Positions 59,901-64,000 of a stretch of 64,000 nucleotides of DNA are shown here, in pieces. Source of the DNA: Massilia phosphatilytica (GTDB lineage Bacteria > Pseudomonadota > Gammaproteobacteria > Burkholderiales > Burkholderiaceae_D); contig NZ_PUIP01000012.1 of NCBI RefSeq assembly GCF_002968015.1, forward strand, positions 161,762 to 225,761, in the 5' to 3' direction. The stretch's first letter is position 1. Each line of letters starts with the position of its first letter. Made by a program: the position numbers and the translations under genes. The notes under the pieces were generated by a model. The model searched no databases. It saw only the letters and a list, made by a program, of their open reading frames with translations, and was not told the DNA's origin.

Positions 59901-60589
59901 TCTTTTGGTTCGGATTGTGGACTGCCAGGATTTCCCTGGAGCAAGAGATCGCGCAGCAGCGGTACCGTGACCGGACGCTGGGTCTCGAGCGAATACTGGT
60001 CGAGGGCATCCAGCATGGTCGACAGGGAGCGCATGTCGCGCTTGAAATGGGACAGCAGATAGGGTAACACGCTGGCGGACAGCGTCAAACCGCGGGCCTC
60101 GGCGGCCTGCGTGAGGGCGGCGATCTTCTGGTCGTCGGACAGGCCGTGGATCTGGTACACGAGACCCCAGCCCATGCGGGTGCGCAGATCCTCGCGCACG
60201 GGCAGCACGGCCGGCGGCACCGGCCCCGTGCAGACCATGTAGGCGCCATGTTCGCGCACCTGGTTGAACAGGGCGAAGGCGTCGATCTGGCGCTCGGGCG
60301 AGAGCTGGTCGACGTCGTCGACGAGGTACAGGCTTACGTCGGGTGTCAATACAAAGGCGTCCGCACCGGCGTTCGCTGCGATGTAGCGCGCGCCATCGGT
60401 GGCGGCGAGGCCCTGCAGCAGGTGCGTCTTGCCGGCGCCCGTTTCTCCCCACAGGTAGCAGAAATGCTCGCGCGATGCGCGCTGGGCGAACTGGTGCATC
60501 AAATGCGCCATTTCGGCATTTTCCCCTATCTGGAAGGTGTCGAGGCTTTGCGCCGGCTCGGCGCCCAAATCGAGCACCAGCTGTTTCAT
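59897..60589 (-). CDS. hda: DnaA regulatory inactivator Hda
   Basis: A 230-residue AAA+ protein that, bound to the sliding clamp, triggers hydrolysis of DnaA-ATP and so prevents re-initiation of replication. The clamp-binding motif QLVLDL is at residues 3-8. Walker A is GETGAGKT (48-55), Walker B is LYLVDDVDQL, and the C-terminal domain resembles DnaA domain III without a DNA-binding domain. The full Walker A is more canonical than in Escherichia coli Hda. AGGAAGAG lies upstream of the start. It is coupled to the HAD gene. Confidence 0.93.
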   Translation of the reverse strand: MKQLVLDLGAEPAQSLDTFQIGENAEMAHLMHQFAQRASREHFCYLWGETGAGKTHLLQGLAATDGARYIAANAGADAFVLTPDVSLYLVDDVDQLSPERQIDAFALFNQVREHGAYMVCTGPVPPAVLPVREDLRTRMGWGLVYQIHGLSDDQKIAALTQAAEARGLTLSASVLPYLLSHFKRDMRSLSTMLDALDQYSLETQRPVTVPLLRDLLLQGNPGSPQSEPKE

Positions 60590-60622
60590 GGCTCGGATCT
60601 CTTCCTGTCGTGTGCGTAAGAA

Positions 60623-61705
60623 CTAGGCATTATAAAAGCTGCTGCGCAGATAGTGGCGTTTCAAGTGACGGAAAGCCACCATCAGTACGGCCGACGCCGG
60701 CAGCGCCAGCAGTACGCCCACGAAACCGAACAGCTGGCCGAAGGCGAGCAGGGCGAAGATCACCGCCAGCGGATTCAGCCCGATGCGCTCGCCCACGAGG
60801 CGCGGCGTGAGGAAAAAGCCTTCGATGACCTGGCCCGCGCCATAGATCACGGCCACGGCGATCACGCCGCTCCAGTCGGAAAACTGCAGGATGGCGGCCG
60901 TCAGCGCCAGCGCCAGGCCCAGGCCGTAGCCCAGGTAGGGGATGAAGACGAGCAGGCCCGTCAGGATGCCCACCGGCAGCGCCACCTCGAAGCCGGCCAA
61001 CGCCAGCGCCGCCGAATAGTACAGGGCCAACACGAGCATCACGAGCAGTTGCCCGCGCAGGTACTGGGCCAGCAGGGCGTTGACTTCCTGGGCCATGTCC
61101 ACGGTCTGGCGCACCCAGCGGCGCGGCACGGCGTTTTCCAGTTGCAGCAGCAGGCGGTGCCAGTCCAGCAGCAGGTAAAACAGCACGACGGGGATCAGGA
61201 TCGCGGTGGCGAGCCAGCCGAGCAGCGCGCTGCCGCCCACGCGCGCGGACGCGAGCACCGTCGTCCAGATTTCGTCACTCGAGGTCATGATCTGCTGCGT
61301 GAGGATAGTGCGCAGGCTGCTGCCGTCCAGCTTGATGTGGATACCCAGCTGCGCCAGGCGGGGCGACAGCACGGCGTCGAGACGGGTCAGCGCGTCCGGA
61401 ATCTGGGCCTGCAGCAGCGGCAGTTCCGTGCGCAGTACCGGCACGACGATCAGCACGAGGGCGGTGACGGACGCCAGGAACGCGAGGATCACGACCACGA
61501 CGGCGAGCGGGCGCGGCAAATGAAACTTGCCGAGGCGCGTGCGTTCGAGCCGGTCGACGGCGCCGTTCAGGGCGTAGGCGAGGATGGCGGCGGCGATGAA
61601 TGGGGTGAGGATGGGCCCGAGGGCGTACAACAGGACACCGCAAGCCAGCCAGAGTGCCAACCAAAACGCCGATTGTTTTTGCTCCGCGCTGAGGGAAAAT
61701 GCCAT
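60623..61705 (-). CDS. AI-2E family transporter (PerM-like)
   Basis: A 360-residue membrane protein with seven or eight helices in the usual pattern: a pair at the N-terminus (FWLALWLACGVLLYALGPILTPFIAAAILAYALNG), a long periplasmic segment, then a C-terminal group with PVGILTGLLVFIPYLGYGLG and GFFLTPRLVGERIGLNPL. The family includes TqsA and PerM; the true substrate is uncertain. The ATG at 61705 begins MAFSLSAEQKQ and is preferred over upstream frames. It heads the run to hda, pcnB and folK and is divergent from purM. Confidence 0.88.
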   Translation of the reverse strand: MAFSLSAEQKQSAFWLALWLACGVLLYALGPILTPFIAAAILAYALNGAVDRLERTRLGKFHLPRPLAVVVVILAFLASVTALVLIVVPVLRTELPLLQAQIPDALTRLDAVLSPRLAQLGIHIKLDGSSLRTILTQQIMTSSDEIWTTVLASARVGGSALLGWLATAILIPVVLFYLLLDWHRLLLQLENAVPRRWVRQTVDMAQEVNALLAQYLRGQLLVMLVLALYYSAALALAGFEVALPVGILTGLLVFIPYLGYGLGLALALTAAILQFSDWSGVIAVAVIYGAGQVIEGFFLTPRLVGERIGLNPLAVIFALLAFGQLFGFVGVLLALPASAVLMVAFRHLKRHYLRSSFYNA

Positions 61706-61726
61706 GTGGTGTTGTTCTTGATCGTT

Positions 61727-61752
61727 AAAACGGCGCCGCGGCAGGCCGTTTT
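61727..61752. repeat. Inverted repeat between PerM-like gene and purM
   Basis: AAAACGGC (61727-61734) and GCCGTTTT (61745-61752) form a perfect eight-base dyad in the divergent promoter region, with A- or T-rich outer ends. A TAAAAT element (61755-61760) follows and may be a purM -10. It could be an operator or a bidirectional hairpin. Confidence 0.45.
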
Positions 61753-61852
61753 GATAAAATAATGGATTGACCGACTGGCTACCGCCGGTGCACGCCGTGA
61801 AATGCCCAGTTGTCAACCGCCTACTATTTTACCGCCTCCGCTGCCAAATACC

Positions 61853-62896
61853 ATGAGCCAACCATCTAATGTTTCTCTCTCCTACCGCGACGCTGGTGTC
61901 GATATCGATGCCGGCGACGCCCTGGTCGAAGCGATCAAACCTTTTGCCAAGCGCACGATGCGCGAAGGCGTGCTCGGCGGCATCGGCGGTTTCGGTGCGC
62001 TGTTCGAAATCAGCAAGAAGTACAAGGAACCGGTCCTCGTGTCCGGCACCGACGGCGTCGGCACCAAGCTGAAGCTGGCGTTCGAACTGAACCGCCACGA
62101 CACGGTCGGCATCGACCTCGTCGCCATGAGCGTCAACGACATCCTGGTGCAGGGCGCTGAGCCGCTGTTCTTCCTGGATTACTTTGCTTGCGGCAAGCTG
62201 GACGTGCCGACCGCCACCGCCGTCGTCAAAGGCATCGCCCAAGGCTGCGAACAGGCCGGCTGCGCCCTGATCGGCGGCGAAACGGCCGAAATGCCGAGCA
62301 TGTACCCGGACGGTGAATACGACCTGGCCGGCTTCGCCGTCGGCGCCGTGGAAAAATCGCAGATCATCGACGGTACGAAAATCGCCCCGGGCGACGTCGT
62401 GCTGGGCCTGGCCTCGTCGGGCATCCACTCGAACGGCTACTCGCTGGTGCGCAAGATCATCGAAGTCTCGAAGCCGGACCTGGAAGCCGACTTCCACGGC
62501 CGCAAGCTGTCCGACGCGCTGATGCAGCCGACCCGCATCTACGTGAAACCGCTGCTGGCGCTGATGCAGGCGATGGAAGTGAAGGGCCTCGTGCACATCA
62601 CGGGCGGCGGCCTCGTCGAAAATATCCCGCGCGTGCTGCAGGATAACCTGACGGCCGTGCTCGACAGCAAGTCGTGGACCCTGCCGCCGCTGTTCCAGTG
62701 GCTGCAGCAGCACGGCGGCGTGGCCGACGCCGAGATGCACCGCGTGTTCAACTGCGGCATCGGCATGACGGTCATCGTCTCGAAGGAAAACGCGGACGCG
62801 GCCGAAGCCCAGCTGAAGGCGGCCGGCGAGACCGTGTACCGCATCGGCGAGATCCGCGCGCGCGGCGAAGGCCAGGCGCAGACGATCGTCGAATAA
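61853..62896 (+). CDS. purM: Phosphoribosylformylglycinamidine cyclo-ligase
   Basis: A 347-residue ATP-dependent enzyme forming the imidazole ring of AIR in purine synthesis. Signatures are LSYRDAGVDIDAGDALVEAIK, LVSGTDGVGTKLKLAFE, IGGETAEMPSMYPDGEYDLAGFAVG, SSGIHSNGYSLVRKI and HITGGGLVENIPRV. The ATG at 61853 begins MSQPSNVSLSY; the 17 codons before it in frame are not coding. It is transcribed alone and followed by a shared terminator. Confidence 0.97.
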   Translation: MSQPSNVSLSYRDAGVDIDAGDALVEAIKPFAKRTMREGVLGGIGGFGALFEISKKYKEPVLVSGTDGVGTKLKLAFELNRHDTVGIDLVAMSVNDILVQGAEPLFFLDYFACGKLDVPTATAVVKGIAQGCEQAGCALIGGETAEMPSMYPDGEYDLAGFAVGAVEKSQIIDGTKIAPGDVVLGLASSGIHSNGYSLVRKIIEVSKPDLEADFHGRKLSDALMQPTRIYVKPLLALMQAMEVKGLVHITGGGLVENIPRVLQDNLTAVLDSKSWTLPPLFQWLQQHGGVADAEMHRVFNCGIGMTVIVSKENADAAEAQLKAAGETVYRIGEIRARGEGQAQTIVE

Positions 62897-62911
62897 GTTT
62901 GCGCATGCGAT

Positions 62912-62939
62912 AAAAAACGGGCGCCGCGTGGCGCCCGTT
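62912..62939. terminator. Bidirectional terminator between purM and the PEP-CTERM gene
   Basis: AACGGGCGCC (62916-62925) and GGCGCCCGTT (62930-62939) form a perfect ten-base stem with a GCGT loop. Six A residues (62912-62917) precede it, giving a T-run on the minus strand; on the plus strand a weaker TTGTCATTT follows. It should stop the PEP-CTERM transcript well and purM more weakly. Confidence 0.85.
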
Positions 62940-62958
62940 GTCATTTGCGGCGGAGGAA

Positions 62959-63555
62959 TCAGCCGCGCTGCCGGCGGCGGCGCAGGCCGAGGGCGGCGCC
63001 GCCCAATGCGAGCAGCGCCAGGCTGCCCGGTTCCGGCACATCCGCTGCCACCTCGCGCGTCGTGTACTGGAAGACGGCGCTGCGGCCCGTGAAATAAAAG
63101 CCGTCCGGCGTGTCGTACGCGATGCGCAGGCTGTTCCCCGTGAAGGTCAGGACCGGGTCGACGACGATGTCTTCGGTCAGGTCGTTCGAGACCAGCGACA
63201 GCCCGGCAATGACCTCATTCTTGTCGAACTTGATGTTCGAGACCAGGGCCGTGAAGTTCTCGAAGTCCAACAGGTCCTGCGACGTGAGGGTCAGCGTCTG
63301 CGCGACCGGATCGAGGTCGATCCAGACTTCGCCGCCGTACCAGCCGGACGGATTGCCGACGCCGGCACCCGCGCCGAGTTCGACGCCGGCGCCGACGGCC
63401 TGGCCGGCGGCCGTCAAGGTCTTCGGTCCCAGGTTGAACGGCGCGCAGACGGCGCAGTAGGGCAGGCCGGACGCCGCGCTGAAGTCGGCCTTGACGATTG
63501 CGGCGTTCGCGCCGGCACCGGCCAGGGCGAGCAACAGGCACATGAGTTTTTTCAT
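62959..63555 (-). CDS. PEP-CTERM sorting domain protein
   Basis: A 198-residue exported protein. The signal peptide is MKKLMCLLLALAGAGANA, and the C-terminus has the full exosortase recognition tag: VPEPGSLALLALGGAALGLRRRRQRG read across residues 173-198, that is PEP motif, hydrophobic helix, basic tail. The central part is unassigned, with two cysteines in YCAVCAPF. It would be cut and sorted by exosortase during export. AAGGAAAA precedes the ATG. It starts 19 bases after the stop of an RTX-like gene on the same strand and is probably co-transcribed with it. Confidence 0.9.
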   Translation of the reverse strand: MKKLMCLLLALAGAGANAAIVKADFSAASGLPYCAVCAPFNLGPKTLTAAGQAVGAGVELGAGAGVGNPSGWYGGEVWIDLDPVAQTLTLTSQDLLDFENFTALVSNIKFDKNEVIAGLSLVSNDLTEDIVVDPVLTFTGNSLRIAYDTPDGFYFTGRSAVFQYTTREVAADVPEPGSLALLALGGAALGLRRRRQRG

Positions 63556-63574
63556 CGTTGTTTTCCTTGGTTGA

Positions 63575-64000
63575 TTAATGGAGGGCCGGCTCGGCCTGCG
63601 CCACGCCGACGACCACGGCGGCATCCGTGACCGGCGTAAAGTTGGGTGAGAAATTGCTGGTGTCGAGCGTGCTTGCCGTCACGTTCTTCAGCAGTACCAG
63701 CGTCGTGAAGTTCTGGCCGTTGGCCGCGCCGTCCTGGTCCCACTGGAATTCGGTGTCGGCGCCGTTCTGGTGCAGGCGCAGGAAGCCGCCGGCGAACGGA
63801 TCTGTGCCGCCGGCGTAGCCGGTCAGGTAAGGCAGGATATAGGCGAGGTCGACCGTGTCGCCGCCGGTGCCGGCGGTGAAATCGGTGACGGTGACGGCGG
63901 CGTTGCCGTTGTACGGGTTGTAGAGCGTGACGATGTCGCTGTCGGCGCCCGTCGTGATGGCCTGCGCGCGGTCGGAGTGGTAGACGTAGATGCGGTCGCT
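63575..64000 (-). CDS. C-terminal part of a type I-secreted, RTX-like protein (runs off the right edge)
   Basis: The last 142 codons of a larger gene; the start lies outside the window. The end carries a type I secretion C-terminal target domain: VTVTDFTAGTGGDTVDLAYI, then FAGGFLRLHQNGADTEFQWD and NFTTLVLLKNVTASTLDTSNF. These are the acidic, Asp/Gly/Thr-rich repeats and final strand pattern seen in large VCBS/RTX adhesins. It would be exported by an ABC-MFP-TolC machine, for which tolC at 15 kb is a possible exit duct. The PEP-CTERM gene follows after 19 bases. Confidence 0.82.
   Translation of the reverse strand, partial: SDRIYVYHSDRAQAITTGADSDIVTLYNPYNGNAAVTVTDFTAGTGGDTVDLAYILPYLTGYAGGTDPFAGGFLRLHQNGADTEFQWDQDGAANGQNFTTLVLLKNVTASTLDTSNFSPNFTPVTDAAVVVGVAQAEPALH

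Overview
The window is a stretch of high-G+C chromosome with dense gene packing and many ATGA start/stop overlaps. Gene content points to a betaproteobacterium of the family Oxalobacteraceae, most like the Massilia/Telluria group. The signs are the nadK-recN-hemH-grpE-dnaK-dnaJ order, a Burkholderiales-type porin, PEP-CTERM proteins, many two-component and c-di-GMP proteins, and the pcm-rhodanese-tolC order. This placement is inference from gene families, not from a marker gene. No rRNA, tRNA, CRISPR array, insertion sequence or prophage was seen.

Layout. 0-6 kb: the start of a secreted protein gene behind a sigma-54-type promoter, a hybrid histidine kinase, a stand-alone receiver and a GGDEF-EAL protein. 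6-13 kb: housekeeping genes (AstE/AspA-like deacylase, trmB, recQ, uppP), then a lower-G+C acyltransferase gene and a cysteine-cluster protein. 13-17 kb: TetR regulator, pcm-like methyltransferase, rhodanese, TolC, then ribB under an FMN riboswitch. 17-20 kb: gloA and a coupled stress-like operon (small hydrophilic protein, PQQ-type sugar dehydrogenase, OsmC). 20-29.3 kb: DUF3667 protein, nadK-recN behind a perfect LexA box, hemH, a 35-residue membrane peptide, then grpE and dnaK each with its own sigma-32 promoter, then dnaJ. 29-30.4 kb: carbonic anhydrase and a MazG-like NTP pyrophosphohydrolase.

30.4-39 kb is a putrescine-to-succinate island: gabD, puuD, puuA, a putrescine aminotransferase, a sodium/solute symporter and puuC. 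A second puuA-like glutamine synthetase family gene lies at 49.7 kb. 38.9-46.5 kb is the most interesting block. Seven minus-strand genes run from an intradiol (hydroxyquinol-type) dioxygenase through an SDR, a beta-keto acid cleavage enzyme (BKACE), a quinone oxidoreductase-like MDR and a cupin to DctA and a porin. A divergent LacI regulator and two palindromic operators bracket a good promoter. The block looks like one regulated catabolic unit in which BKACE may replace the usual CoA-transferase/thiolase end of a ring-cleavage pathway.

46.5-55 kb: ArsR-membrane protein-rhodanese cassette, LytS/LytTR two-component pair, the second PuuA-like gene, a receiver-receiver-kinase protein, and a coupled DeoR regulator/MFS transporter. 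54.7-64 kb: thpR, panB, an ArsB/SLC13-type transporter, a compact operon (PerM-like, hda, HAD phosphatase, pcnB, folK), purM, and at the right edge a PEP-CTERM protein downstream of a type I-secreted, RTX-like C-terminus. Functions are assigned from visible motifs and family knowledge; no database search was run.
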